A DNA stretch of 64,000 nt, from positions 4,376,001 through 4,440,000 of the forward strand of contig NZ_CP028843.1 in assembly GCF_003058325.1 (NCBI RefSeq), written 5' to 3'. Source of the DNA: Methylobacterium currus (GTDB lineage: Bacteria; Pseudomonadota; Alphaproteobacteria; Rhizobiales; Beijerinckiaceae). This document shows positions 16,037 through 24,708 of the stretch, in pieces (position 1 is the first letter of the stretch; each line of letters starts with the position of its first letter). A program made the translations under genes and the position numbers. Below the pieces are notes generated by a model. That model was not told where the DNA came from. It did not search any database and saw only the letters and a program-made list of their open reading frames with translations.

Positions 16037-17248
16037 TCAGCTCTTGTTCACCAGCGGGCAATTGCCCTGGTTCAGCGGGCGGAACGCCTCGTTGCCGGGA
16101 ATCGTCGCCAGCGTCTTGTAGAGGTCCCACGGGCCCTTCGACTCGGCCGGCTTCTTGACCTCGAACAGGTACATGTCGTGGATCTTGCGACCGTCGGCGC
16201 GGACCGTGCCCTTGCCGAAGAGCGGATCCTCGGTCGGGATCTCCTTCATCTTGGCGACGACCTTGCCGCCGTCGGAGGCCGACTTCAGCGCCTCGACCGC
16301 CTTGAGGTAGTGGAGCACGCTGGCATAGACGCCGGCCTGCACCGCGGTCGGCTTCTTGCCGCCGGCGAGCTTGGCGAAGCGGTCGGAGAAGGCCCGGGTG
16401 CCGTCGTTGAGGTCCCAGTAGAAGGGCTCGGTGAGCACCAGCCCCTGCGCCACCTTCGGGGTCAGCGCGTGGATGTCGGAGGAGAAGATCAGCAGGCCCG
16501 CGATGGCCTGGCCTCCTTCGGTGATGCCGAACTCCGCGGCCTGCTTGATGGCGTTGATGGTGTCGCCGCCGGCATTCGCCAGCCCGATCACCTTGGCGCC
16601 CGAGCCCTGGGCCTGGAGCAGGAAGGACGAGAAGTCGGCGGTCGGGAACGGGGTCTTGACCGCGCCGATCACCTTGCCGCCATTCTTGGTGACGACCTCG
16701 GTGGTGTCGCGCTGCAAGGCCTGGCCGAAGGCGTAGTCGGCGGTGAGGAAGAACCAGGTGGTGCCGCCGCGCTTGACCATGGCGCCGCCGGTGCCGTTGC
16801 CGAGCGCCACCGTGTCGTAGGTCCAGTGCACGGTGTTGGGCGAGCATTGCGGCCCGGTGAGGTCGGCGGTGCCGGCGCCCGAGTTGATGAAGGCCTTGTT
16901 CTTCTCGCGGGTGACCTGGTTGATGGCGAGCGCCACCGACGAGGTCGGGACGTCGAAGATCGCGTCGACGCCGTCGCGGTCGTACCATTGCCGGGCGATC
17001 GAGGCGCCGACGTCCGGCTTGTTCTGGTGGTCGGCGGCGACGATCTCGACCTTCAGGCCCTTCTCGGCGGCCTTGAAGTCCTCCACCGCCATGCGGGCGG
17101 CCGCGACCGAGCCCTCGCCCGAGATGTCGGCGTAGACGCCCGAGCGGTCGTTCAGCACGCCGATCTTCACCGGCGTCTGCGCCCACGCCTGTCCGCAAGC
17201 GACGGCACAGAGCGCGCTGGCGAGCAACAACCGTTTCAGCATCGACAA
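16037..17248 (-). CDS. ABC transporter substrate-binding protein, Peripla_BP_6 (paralogue 1)
   Basis: Periplasmic binding protein of 403 residues with signal peptide (LLLASALCAVACGQAWAQ). Motifs shared with three other proteins in this window are LNDRSGVYADISGEGSV, AADHQNKPD, DYAFGQ, PFYWDLNDGTRAFSDRFA and MYLFEVKKPAESKGPWDLY. It belongs to the branched-chain/amide-type family. It sits between the second binding protein and livH, so it most likely delivers ligand to this LivHMGF transporter. Ligand unknown. Confidence 0.93.
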   Translation of the reverse strand: MSMLKRLLLASALCAVACGQAWAQTPVKIGVLNDRSGVYADISGEGSVAAARMAVEDFKAAEKGLKVEIVAADHQNKPDVGASIARQWYDRDGVDAIFDVPTSSVALAINQVTREKNKAFINSGAGTADLTGPQCSPNTVHWTYDTVALGNGTGGAMVKRGGTTWFFLTADYAFGQALQRDTTEVVTKNGGKVIGAVKTPFPTADFSSFLLQAQGSGAKVIGLANAGGDTINAIKQAAEFGITEGGQAIAGLLIFSSDIHALTPKVAQGLVLTEPFYWDLNDGTRAFSDRFAKLAGGKKPTAVQAGVYASVLHYLKAVEALKSASDGGKVVAKMKEIPTEDPLFGKGTVRADGRKIHDMYLFEVKKPAESKGPWDLYKTLATIPGNEAFRPLNQGNCPLVNKS

Positions 17249-17452
17249 TCCTCCCTGATGGCACCGCCCGCACGCGGCGGCATTCGATTTAGGCTCCCGG
17301 CGGGCTCGCGATGCTCATGGAGCGCCGCACCCGCTTCTCGCTTCAAGGCCTTCCGGCCCCCTCGGGCGAAGCCGCCTCCTGCGGTCCTGCCCGACTCGTT
17401 GTTCCCGCATCCGGGTCGCCGCCCTGGCGACCAGGGTGCCGAAGCGCTCGGC

Positions 17453-18703
17453 TCAGGGCCTCGCCCCGCCCGCCTGCGCCGCCTTGACGACGAGTGGGCA
17501 GCCGCCCTGGTCGAGAGGCCGGAAGGCCTCGCTCCCGGGGATCGTCGCCAGCACCCGGTAGAGGTCCCACTCGCCCTTCGATTCGGCCGGCTTCTTGACC
17601 TCAAACAGGTACATGTCGTGGATCTTGCGGCCGTCGGCGCGGATCGTGCCCTTGCCGAAGAGCGGGTCGTCGGTCGGCAGTTCCTTCATCTTCGCCACCA
17701 CCCGGCGGCCGTCATCGACGACATGCAGGGACGCCACCGCCTTGAGGTAGTGGAGCACGCCGGCATAGACCCCGGCCTGGGCGGCGGTGGGCTTGCGGCC
17801 ACCGAAGCGGCGGGCGAAGCGGTCGGAGAAGGCGCGCGTGGCGTCGTTGAGGTCCCAGTAGAACGGCTCGGTGAGCACCAGCCCCTGCGCCACCTTCGGG
17901 GTCAGCGCGTGAATGTCGGAGGAGAAGATCAGCAGGCCGGCCAGCGCCTGACCGCCTTCCGTCAGCCTCAAGCGCGCCGCCTCGCGCACCGCCCCGATCG
18001 TGTCGCCGCCGGCATTGGCGAGGCCGATCACCTTGGCACCCGACGCTTGCGCTTGGCGCAGAGACGGCGCGAAGTCCGAGGCCGGGAACGGCGTCTTCAC
18101 GCTGCCCAGCACCTGGCCGCCGTTGCGCAGGATCAGGGCCGTGGTGTCGCGCTGCACCGCCTCGCCGAAGGCGTAGTCGGCGGTGACGAAGAACCATGTG
18201 TCGCCGCCGCGCTTGACCATCGCGCCGCCGGTGCCGTTCGCCAGCGCCACCGTGTCGAAGGTCCAGTGCACGGTGTTGGGCGAGCAATCCGGGCCGGTGA
18301 GGTCGGCGGTGCCGGCGCCAGAATCGACGAAGACCTTGTTCTTCTCGCGGGTGACCTGATGGACGGCGAGCGCCACCGACGAGGTCGGCACGTCGAAGAT
18401 CGCGTCAACCCCCTCCCGGTCGTACCAGACACGGGCGAGCGCCGCGCCGACGGCGGGCTTGTTCTGGTGGTCGCCGGCGACGATCTCGACTGCGAGACCG
18501 TGGCCTAGCGGACGGAAATCCTCCACCGCCATGCGGGCGGCGACGACCGAGCCCTCGCCCGAGATGTCGGCATAGACGCCGGAGCGGTCGTTCAGCACGC
18601 CGATCTTCACCGGCGGGACCTTCGCCGGCACCTCGGCAACAGCGGCCATGTTCGAGGCGAGGCCCGCCAGCAGGGCCGTGAGGAGGACCCGCACCCGCAT
18701 CAC
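17453..18703 (-). CDS. ABC transporter substrate-binding protein, Peripla_BP_6 (paralogue 2)
   Basis: A 416-residue periplasmic binding protein with signal peptide (LLTALLAGLASNMAAVA). It is collinear and very similar to the next gene in the operon and has the same motifs (VKIGVLNDRSGVYADISGEG, GDHQNKPAVGAA, MYLFEVKKPAESKGEWDLY), so the pair arose by tandem duplication. Its ATG overlaps the livF stop, so it is the binding protein most tightly coupled to the ATPase. The two may give the transporter two ligand ranges. Confidence 0.93.
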   Translation of the reverse strand: MMRVRVLLTALLAGLASNMAAVAEVPAKVPPVKIGVLNDRSGVYADISGEGSVVAARMAVEDFRPLGHGLAVEIVAGDHQNKPAVGAALARVWYDREGVDAIFDVPTSSVALAVHQVTREKNKVFVDSGAGTADLTGPDCSPNTVHWTFDTVALANGTGGAMVKRGGDTWFFVTADYAFGEAVQRDTTALILRNGGQVLGSVKTPFPASDFAPSLRQAQASGAKVIGLANAGGDTIGAVREAARLRLTEGGQALAGLLIFSSDIHALTPKVAQGLVLTEPFYWDLNDATRAFSDRFARRFGGRKPTAAQAGVYAGVLHYLKAVASLHVVDDGRRVVAKMKELPTDDPLFGKGTIRADGRKIHDMYLFEVKKPAESKGEWDLYRVLATIPGSEAFRPLDQGGCPLVVKAAQAGGARP

Positions 18704-19446
18704 ACGCCGAGATAGGTGTGCAGCTTGTCGATGTTGGCGTCGAGTTCGCTGTTCGGGATCATGTCGATCACCCGGCCCTGCTCGACCACGAAGTGCCGGT
18801 CGGCCACGGTCTGGGCGAAGCGGAAGTTCTGCTCCACCAGGACGATCGTGTAGCCCTCGGTCTTCAGCCGGGCGAGCGTGCGGCCGATCTGCTGCACGAT
18901 GACTGGGGCGAGGCCCTCGGTCGGCTCGTCGAGCAGGATCAGCTTGGCGCCGGTGCGCAGGATGCGGCCGATGGCGAGCATCTGCTGCTCGCCGCCCGAG
19001 AGCTTGGTGCCCTGGCTGCCCGAGCGCTCCTTGAGGTTCGGGAACAGGGTGTAGATCTGCTCGACCGTCATTCCGCCGGGCTTCACCCGCGGCGGCAGCA
19101 TCAGGTTCTCGTACACCGACAGGCTCGAGAAGATGCCGCGCTCCTCCGGCACGTAGCCGAGGCCGAGCTTGGCGATGTTGCGCGAGGCTATGCCGATGGT
19201 CTCGGTGCCGTCGTAGCGGATCGAGCCCTTGCGCTTGCCCAGGATGCCGATGATGGCGCGCAGCGTCGTGGTCTTCCCGGCGCCGTTGCGGCCGAGCAGG
19301 GTCACCACCTCGCCGGGCTTCACGTCGAAGGTGATGCCGTGCAGCACGTGGCTCTCGCCGTACCAGCCCTCGAGCCCCTGCACCGCGAGGAGGGGGGCGG
19401 CGCCGCTCGCCGCCGCGACCGGCTTCGTCATCACCGCCTCAGCCAT
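18700..19446 (-). CDS. livF: ABC transporter ATPase LivF
   Basis: A 248-residue cytoplasmic ATPase of the LivF family. Walker A is GRNGAGKT (52-59), the signature is LSGGEQQ, Walker B is LILLDEPTEG, and VLVEQNFRFAQTVADRHFVVEQGRV is a LivF-type H-loop region in two parts. The start MAEAV at 19446 overlaps the livG stop by eight bases; an alternative ATG at 19470 would overlap more. It energises LivH/LivM together with LivG. Confidence 0.94.
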   Translation of the reverse strand: MAEAVMTKPVAAASGAAPLLAVQGLEGWYGESHVLHGITFDVKPGEVVTLLGRNGAGKTTTLRAIIGILGKRKGSIRYDGTETIGIASRNIAKLGLGYVPEERGIFSSLSVYENLMLPPRVKPGGMTVEQIYTLFPNLKERSGSQGTKLSGGEQQMLAIGRILRTGAKLILLDEPTEGLAPVIVQQIGRTLARLKTEGYTIVLVEQNFRFAQTVADRHFVVEQGRVIDMIPNSELDANIDKLHTYLGV

Positions 19447-20245
19447 GACCGGCTCCGATATAGGCCTCAACCACGCGGGGATCCTTCGACACGGTGGCGT
19501 AGTCGCCCTCCGCCAGCACCTGCCCGCGCGCCAGCACGGTGATGCGGTCGGAGAGCGAGGCGACGACCGACAGGTTGTGCTCGACCATCAGGATGGTGCG
19601 GTTCGCCGAGACGCGGCGGATCAGGGAAGCGGTCCGGTCGACGTCCTCGTGGCCCATGCCGGCCATCGGCTCGTCGAGGAGCAGCATCTCGGGCTCCAGC
19701 GCCAGGGTGGTGGCGATCTCGAGCGCCCGCTTGCGGCCGTAGGAGAGCTCGACCGCCGGGATGTCGGCGAAGTCCGACAGGCCCACCGCCTCGACCAGCT
19801 GCAAGGCCTCCTGGTTGAGGGCTCGCAGCACCGTCTCGGAGCGCCAGAAATCGAACGAATCGCCGCGCTTGCGCCGCTGCAGCGCGATGCGGACGTTCTC
19901 CTTGACGGTCAGGTGAGGGAAGACCGCCGAGATCTGGAACGAACGCACCAGGCCGAGCCGCGCCACGTCCGCCGGCTTCATGCCGGTGATGTCGCGGCCG
20001 TTGTAGCGGATCGAGCCCGCCGACGGCGTCAGGAACTTCGTCAGAAGGTTGAAACAGGTCGTCTTGCCGGCGCCGTTCGGGCCGATCAGCGCGTGGATGG
20101 TGCCGCGCGTCACCTCGAGCGTCACGCCGTTCACGGCGCGAAAGCCCTTGAACTCCTTGGTCAGCCCCTCGGTGGACAGGACGATGTCCTGGCCCTTGCT
20201 ACCGGCTCGGGGCCGCTCCTCAACGTGGGTGGTCGGTTGGGCCAT
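19439..20245 (-). CDS. livG: ABC transporter ATPase LivG
   Basis: A 268-residue ATPase of the LivG family, first gene of the minus-strand operon. Walker A is GPNGAGKT (55-62), Walker B is MLLLDEPMAGM, and the LivG-specific insert contains GLVRSFQISAVFPHLTVKEN in two adjacent pieces. An extended N-terminus of about 22 residues precedes the domain. Transcription of the whole livG-F-SBP-SBP-H-M block probably starts in the 123 bases between this gene and the acyltransferase. Confidence 0.94.
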   Translation of the reverse strand: MAQPTTHVEERPRAGSKGQDIVLSTEGLTKEFKGFRAVNGVTLEVTRGTIHALIGPNGAGKTTCFNLLTKFLTPSAGSIRYNGRDITGMKPADVARLGLVRSFQISAVFPHLTVKENVRIALQRRKRGDSFDFWRSETVLRALNQEALQLVEAVGLSDFADIPAVELSYGRKRALEIATTLALEPEMLLLDEPMAGMGHEDVDRTASLIRRVSANRTILMVEHNLSVVASLSDRITVLARGQVLAEGDYATVSKDPRVVEAYIGAGHG

Positions 20246-20368
20246 GTCGGCGCGTCACCCCTGCGTTTCCTCACTCGCGCTTATGCGCGTATCGCATAGC
20301 GAAACAGCATGTCGCCGTTGGAGTGTCAACGGGTTCACCCGGGCCCGCAACGGCGAGACCCGGGCTTG

Positions 20369-21475
20369 TCAGACCTTATTCGCGGCCGGATCCGGCTTCT
20401 GCGCCGGCGCGAGCAGCGCTCGCGCGGCACGGGTGAGGGGCCGCTCGACGATGCGGTGCAGCACGAGCGCGGCGACACCCGCGAGGATCAGCATCAGGAT
20501 CGCCAACGGCCCGGGGCCGAGCGGCGCCGCGAGGCCGGTCGCCTCGGCGACCACGCGCGCGCCCCGTACGACGAAGGGATGAGCGAGATAGAGTGCATAG
20601 GAGGCGTCTCCCAGCATCACCGCCGGGCGCAGAGGCGGGCCCACGGCGCCCGAAGGCCCGAGCGCCGCGGCCGCGACCAGCAATGCGGCGGGTCCGCCCC
20701 AGGCGAGGCAGCGGGGGAGGGCCGGCGCCTCGCCAGCCAGCGACAGGAGCACGAGGCCTGCGATCGCGAGCGCGAGGCGCGCGGGACCGGGCAGGCGCAG
20801 CCCTTCCTGCCGCGCGAGGGCGAGGGCGACCCCGCAGGCGAACTCGAGCACGATCGGGTCGCTCCAGAACGCCAGCGGAACCGGCAGGGGCCCCGCCACC
20901 CGACCCATCCCTTGCCCGGCGAGGACGAGGCCGGCGAGGAGCGCGAGCACGCCGGCGGCCGACAGCCGCCGGCCGAGAGGCAGCGCGAGGGCGAAGAGTA
21001 CGTAGAACGCCATCTCGTAGTTGAGCGTCCAGCCGAGCGAGTAGAGCGGCTGCACCGCTCCGTCGCCCCGGGCCATCGGCCAGAACAGGTAGGAGGCCGC
21101 GAGAGTGGCCGGGCCCTCGGCGCTGGCGCCGAGGAGGCCGGGCCGGAGCCAGGCAAGGGCGAGGTAGAGCGTGGTGGCGAGCCAGTAGAGCGGCACCACC
21201 CGGGCGATCCGGTGGGCGAGGAAGACCGTCCGTGCGTCCGCCCGGCCCTGCAGGGGGACCGCCGCGTGCGCGATGATGAAGCCCGAGATGACGAAGAACA
21301 CGTCGACCCCCGCCGGCCAGGGCAGCCAGGAGGCGGGCGCGAAAGCGAGTCCTGCCCGGGCGGCGACGCCCGCGGCCTCGAACTGCGCGTGGCCAGCCGC
21401 AACCATCAGGGCGGCGAGCGCCCGCAGGGCCTGGATCAGCGGCAGGGGGGAGGGGCGTGTCACCGGATTCCGCAT
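20369..21475 (-). CDS. Acyltransferase 3 family membrane protein
   Basis: A 368-residue integral-membrane O-acyltransferase of the OafA/YrhL family. The N-terminal IQALRALAALMVAAGHA holds the conserved Arg and His of the family, and PAGVDVFFVISGFIIAH is the second family motif. About ten membrane helices are apparent, as expected. Such enzymes acylate sugars of lipopolysaccharide, exopolysaccharide or lipids. No polysaccharide genes are adjacent, so the acceptor is unknown. Both ends of the gene are free of overlap. Confidence 0.9.
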   Translation of the reverse strand: MRNPVTRPSPLPLIQALRALAALMVAAGHAQFEAAGVAARAGLAFAPASWLPWPAGVDVFFVISGFIIAHAAVPLQGRADARTVFLAHRIARVVPLYWLATTLYLALAWLRPGLLGASAEGPATLAASYLFWPMARGDGAVQPLYSLGWTLNYEMAFYVLFALALPLGRRLSAAGVLALLAGLVLAGQGMGRVAGPLPVPLAFWSDPIVLEFACGVALALARQEGLRLPGPARLALAIAGLVLLSLAGEAPALPRCLAWGGPAALLVAAAALGPSGAVGPPLRPAVMLGDASYALYLAHPFVVRGARVVAEATGLAAPLGPGPLAILMLILAGVAALVLHRIVERPLTRAARALLAPAQKPDPAANKV

Positions 21476-21576
21476 CGCGTCCGCGCCCGGACCGTCCGGG
21501 GCATCGAGGCGCCGTCATACCGGAGGCGGCCGCCTCCCGGCCAGGGGCGGGCGCCTCGAATGATGACGCAAAGGCG

Positions 21577-21601
21577 GGAACAATGTTCGCGAAAGCTCGT
21601 T
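21577..21601 (+). promoter_or_regulatory. EcfG-type (general stress) promoter for the DUF4142 gene
   Basis: GGAAC (21577-21581), a 16-base spacer and CGTT (21598-21601) match the known GGAAC-N16/17-CGTT recognition pattern of the alphaproteobacterial general-stress sigma factor EcfG. It lies about 120 bases before the DUF4142 ATG, and no other gene intervenes on the plus strand. Confidence 0.65.
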
Positions 21602-21648
21602 GTCCAGCCCGAAAGCGTCCTGCCAAGAATGATCTTGCCAAGCCGAAC

Positions 21649-21674
21649 CGACCGAATGGCTCGATGTTCGGTCG
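21649..21674. promoter_or_regulatory. 8-bp inverted repeat in the DUF4142 leader
   Basis: CGACCGAA (21649-21656) and TTCGGTCG (21667-21674) are perfectly complementary around 10 bases. It falls in the presumed 5' leader, downstream of the EcfG-type promoter and 45 bases before the ATG. It could be an operator or an mRNA hairpin. Confidence 0.4.
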
Positions 21675-21719
21675 TTGATCGAATCTGACGCTCAAGAACA
21701 GATTTCCAGGAGATCACCG

Positions 21720-22430
21720 ATGAAGAAGCTCGTTGCCCTGACCGGACTCGCCGTTGCTCTCGCGACCCCTGCCTTTGCGCAGCAGATCGGCAACTTCAAC
21801 GAGTTCCGCTCGATGGCGCTGATGTCGAACGCGTTCGAGGTCAAGTCGAGCCAGATCGCCCTCGACAAGTCGCGCAACCCGCGCATCCGCGAGTACGCCC
21901 GCGAGATGATCCGCGACCACCGCGCCGCCAACGTCGCCCTGCTCGGCGGCCGTGAGAACGTGGCCCGCGGCGCCGGCGTCGGCGGATTGATCGAGGCGCC
22001 CTTCGCCATCGCGGGCGGCGCGGTCGGTGCGGCCACCGGCGCGGCGGCCGGCGTGGTCGGCGGAACCCTCCAGGGCGGCCCGGTCGGCGGCCTCGAGGGT
22101 CTCGGTGCCGGTGCGGCCCGCGGCGCGCAGGTCGGCGCGAACGCCGTCGACTTCGATGGCGACGTGACCACCACGGCGGCCACCGGCGCCATCCCGCTCG
22201 GCCCGCAGCAGCAGGCGATGCTCGCCGAACTCGCCGACACCCCGGCCGGCCCCGCCTTCGACCGCACCTATGCCCGCATGCAGGTGCAGGCCCACGGCAT
22301 GACCGTCGCCAGCTACCAGGCCTATGCCCAGTCGGGCCCGAACCCGGCCCTGCGCGCCTACGTCCAGCAGGCCCTGCCGGTGATGCAGCAGCATCTGGCG
22401 ATGGCCCAGCGGCTGCCGGGCGCCCGCTAA
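21720..22430 (+). CDS. DUF4142 protein with glycine-rich insertion
   Basis: A 236-residue exported protein with a clear signal peptide (LVALTGLAVALATPAFA, cleavage near 20). The ferritin-like DUF4142 fold is split: residues about 27-78 form its first helical pair (FRSMALMSNAFEVKSSQIAL, REYAREMIRDHRAAN), and 165-232 form the rest (LAELADTPAGPAFDRTYARM, VQQALPVMQQHLAMAQ). Between them lies a Gly/Ala-rich stretch (82-142, AGGAVGAATGAAAGVVGGTL) that looks like a glycine zipper and may insert in membrane. AGGAGATCACCG precedes the ATG. Expression under EcfG control is likely; a stress role is inferred. Confidence 0.85.
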   Translation: MKKLVALTGLAVALATPAFAQQIGNFNEFRSMALMSNAFEVKSSQIALDKSRNPRIREYAREMIRDHRAANVALLGGRENVARGAGVGGLIEAPFAIAGGAVGAATGAAAGVVGGTLQGGPVGGLEGLGAGAARGAQVGANAVDFDGDVTTTAATGAIPLGPQQQAMLAELADTPAGPAFDRTYARMQVQAHGMTVASYQAYAQSGPNPALRAYVQQALPVMQQHLAMAQRLPGAR

Positions 22431-22456
22431 GACCGCGCGAACGGTCGACATGATGG

Positions 22457-22482
22457 AGCGGCGGGCCGGGCAGCCCGCCGCT
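22457..22482 (+). terminator. Hairpin after the DUF4142 gene
   Basis: AGCGGCGGGC (22457-22466) and GCCCGCCGCT (22473-22482) form a perfect 10-bp stem with a 6-base loop, 26 bases after the stop. No T run follows, so termination is plausible but not certain. Confidence 0.5.
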
Positions 22483-22617
22483 TCCGCATGGGAAGCAGCG
22501 TCATCCCGAAAGGATCGACTGACGTCGATCGATCGGCAGGCCTCTTGGGCCTACATTCGATCGGTGAGAGCCCGTGGATGGCGGTCCGCGAGCCCTCTTG
22601 TCCGATGAGCACTGTCG

Positions 22618-22701
22618 CTACATGAGCTCGATCGTGATGGTCAGAGACCATCCGGTCGGGCTTTTCGCGATGGTGATGGTGAGCATCGGGTAGCCGATCA
22701 C
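22618..22701 (-). CDS. Candidate 27-residue small protein
   Basis: A short frame beginning with GTG at 22701, with the near-perfect ribosome binding site AAGGAGGTGA ending 7 bases before it. The predicted peptide is VIGYPMLTITIAKSPTGWSL followed by TITIELM: two short beta-rich segments (LTITIA and SLTITIEL) around a KSPTGW turn. It lies in the 483-base gap between the DUF4142 gene and modC. No similarity is recognised. The strong binding site is the main evidence; the frame also continues upstream, so a longer product cannot be ruled out. Confidence 0.35.
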   Translation of the reverse strand: MIGYPMLTITIAKSPTGWSLTITIELM

Positions 22702-22913
22702 ATCGTTCACCTCCTTCCCGGCCGTGCCTGCTCGGCCGTACGGGTTTCGACGATGGCCGGCGATGTCCACCGTAAACCCCACGCCCCATGGGGGTCTCGC
22801 AGCCGGAAAGATGCCTCCTGACGTAACGAGACCAGCCGGCATCGCGCTGGCTGCCTCTACCTGATCTTGCCGCTTCCGAGCCCCGGCGTGCCACCAACGC
22901 CCGCGGTTCCCCC

Positions 22914-24008
22914 TCAAATCTCCACCGCCCCAATCGTCTCCTCGTCGAACGCCACGCTCTTGACGATCGCCAGCACCGCCAGCCCCGGCACCAGGGCAAG
23001 TTCGTGGACGGCGAGCCGCGTCACCTCGGCCACCAGGCTCGCGTCGCCGCAGGCGATCTCGACCCGGGCATGGGGACCATCCCCCGGCGTCACGGCCGTG
23101 ACGGTGCCGGAGAGGACGTTGCGGGCGCTCAAGGAGCGCGGCGCCTCGCGCGCCACCAGCACGTCGCGGGCCCGCACCCGCACCCGCACGCCGGCCCCGA
23201 CCGGCAGGCTCAGGCGCGGCACCATCATGCGGCCGGGCGGACCATCGAGGCGGGTAAGGCCGAAGGCGTCGTCATGCGCGGCGACACGCAGGTACAGGAG
23301 GGCGCCGGTCTCCCCGGTCTCGCGGCCCGGGAAGAGCGTGCCCCGGCGCAGGATGTCGGCGGCGGGGCCGCAGGCCGCGACCATGCCCCGATCCAGCACC
23401 ACCACCGTGTCGGCGAGGCGCGCCACCTCGGCGACCGCGTGGCTGACATAGACGATCGGCACCCGCGCCTCGTCGCGCAGGCGCGCCACGTAGGGCAGGA
23501 TCTCGGCCTTGCGCGCCTCGTCGAGGGCCGAGAGCGGCTCGTCCATCAGCAGCAGCCGCGGGCGGGCGAGGAGGGCCCGGCCGATCGCCACCCGCTGGCG
23601 CTCCCCGCCCGACAGCCCCGCCGGCCGCCGGTCGAGCAGGCCGGCGATGCCCAGGAGATCGGCCACCGCCTCCAGGCTCGGGCCGCCGGAGCGGTCACGG
23701 GCGAACCAGCGCCCGAACAGCAGGTTCTGGCGCACGCTCAGATGCGGCAGGAGCCGCGCCTCCTGGAACACGTAGCCGATGCGGCGCCGATGCACCGGTA
23801 CCCGCAGGCGGCGTTCCGTGTCGAGGAGGGTGACGCCGTCGATCACCACCCGCCCGTGATCGGGCCGCACGAGCCCGGCGATCACGTCGACGAGGGTCGA
23901 CTTGCCGGAGCCGGAGCGGCCGAACAGGGCGGTGACCCGCCCCTCCGCGGTGAAGGTCGCATCGAGCGCGAAGGCGCCGCGGGCGTGCCGGACCGCGATG
24001 TCGATCAT
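22914..24008 (-). CDS. modC: Molybdate ABC transporter ATPase ModC
   Basis: A 364-residue ATPase with C-terminal Mop/TOBE domain, the ModC layout. Walker A is GRSGSGKST (30-38), the motif RRRIGYVFQEARLLPHLSV is ModC-typical, the signature is LSGGERQRVAIGRALL, and Walker B is LLLMDEPLSALD. The region from about 290 (LSARNVLSGTVTAVTPGDGP, then ALVPGLAVLAIVKSVAFDEE) is the molybdate-binding Mop-type domain. It follows modB by 13 bases. No modA is present in the window. Confidence 0.93.
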   Translation of the reverse strand: MIDIAVRHARGAFALDATFTAEGRVTALFGRSGSGKSTLVDVIAGLVRPDHGRVVIDGVTLLDTERRLRVPVHRRRIGYVFQEARLLPHLSVRQNLLFGRWFARDRSGGPSLEAVADLLGIAGLLDRRPAGLSGGERQRVAIGRALLARPRLLLMDEPLSALDEARKAEILPYVARLRDEARVPIVYVSHAVAEVARLADTVVVLDRGMVAACGPAADILRRGTLFPGRETGETGALLYLRVAAHDDAFGLTRLDGPPGRMMVPRLSLPVGAGVRVRVRARDVLVAREAPRSLSARNVLSGTVTAVTPGDGPHARVEIACGDASLVAEVTRLAVHELALVPGLAVLAIVKSVAFDEETIGAVEI

Positions 24009-24021
24009 GCCGGGAAGCCGA

Positions 24022-24708
24022 TCATGCCCCGAGCCGCTTCCGCGCGCGTCGGGCCAGCCACTCGGAGGCGAGGAGCGCCGCCATCGACAGGGCGACCGAG
24101 ACCAGGGTGAGGCGCAGGGCGCCCCCCTCGCCCCCCGGCACCTGGGTCAGGGTGTAGATCGCCGAGGGCAGGGTCTGGGTCTCGCCCGGGATGTTCGACA
24201 CGAAGGTGATGGTGGCGCCGAACTCCCCCATCGCCTTGGCGAAGGCCAGAACCGCCCCGGCCAGGATGCCCGGCAGGGAGAGCGGCAGGGTGACGACGAG
24301 GAAGACCGCCACCGGCGAGGCCCCGAGCGTGCCCGCGGCCTGTTCGAGCTTGCGATCGACCGCCTCGAGGGAGAGCCGCATCGCCCGCACCATCAGCGGA
24401 AAGCCCATCACCGCGCAGGCGAGCGCCGCCCCGGTCCAGCGGAACGAGAACACGATGCCGATCTCGGCGAGCGCTCCGCCAAACCACCCCCTTCGCCCGA
24501 AGGCGAGGAGCAGGAGATAGCCGGTCACCACCGGAGGCAGGATCAGCGGCAGGTGGACCAGCCCGTCGAGGAGGGCCCGGCCGCGGAACTCCCGGCGGGC
24601 AAGCAGATACGCGACTCCGAGCCCGGGCAGCAGGCTCGCCAGCGTCGCCACGCTCGCCACCAGCAGGCTGAGCCGGAGCGCGCTCCACTCGTCGGGGGTG
24701 AGGAACAG
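24022..24708 (-). CDS. modB: Molybdate ABC transporter permease ModB (start uncertain)
   Basis: Inner-membrane permease of the molybdate importer, about 228 residues. LTPDEWSALRLSLLVASVAT is the usual ModB beginning, and GYLLLLAFGRRGWFG, EFGATITFVSNIPGETQTLP and YTLTQVPGGE are diagnostic. No ATG, GTG or TTG occurs in frame near the expected start: the codons before LTPDEW read GTC CTG TTC. I place the start at the CTG (24708). The only canonical in-frame start is the ATG at 24981, which is antisense to the glutathione transferase. The gene may use CTG or have lost its start. Confidence 0.8.
   Translation of the reverse strand: MFLTPDEWSALRLSLLVASVATLASLLPGLGVAYLLARREFRGRALLDGLVHLPLILPPVVTGYLLLLAFGRRGWFGGALAEIGIVFSFRWTGAALACAVMGFPLMVRAMRLSLEAVDRKLEQAAGTLGASPVAVFLVVTLPLSLPGILAGAVLAFAKAMGEFGATITFVSNIPGETQTLPSAIYTLTQVPGGEGGALRLTLVSVALSMAALLASEWLARRARKRLGA

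Noticed and set aside
22427..22999. 190-residue minus-strand frame in the gap between the DUF4142 gene and modC
   Set aside because: Composition is His/Arg/Pro-rich, it overlaps the modC end, and it has no domain. Only the short frame with a strong binding site is kept as a candidate.
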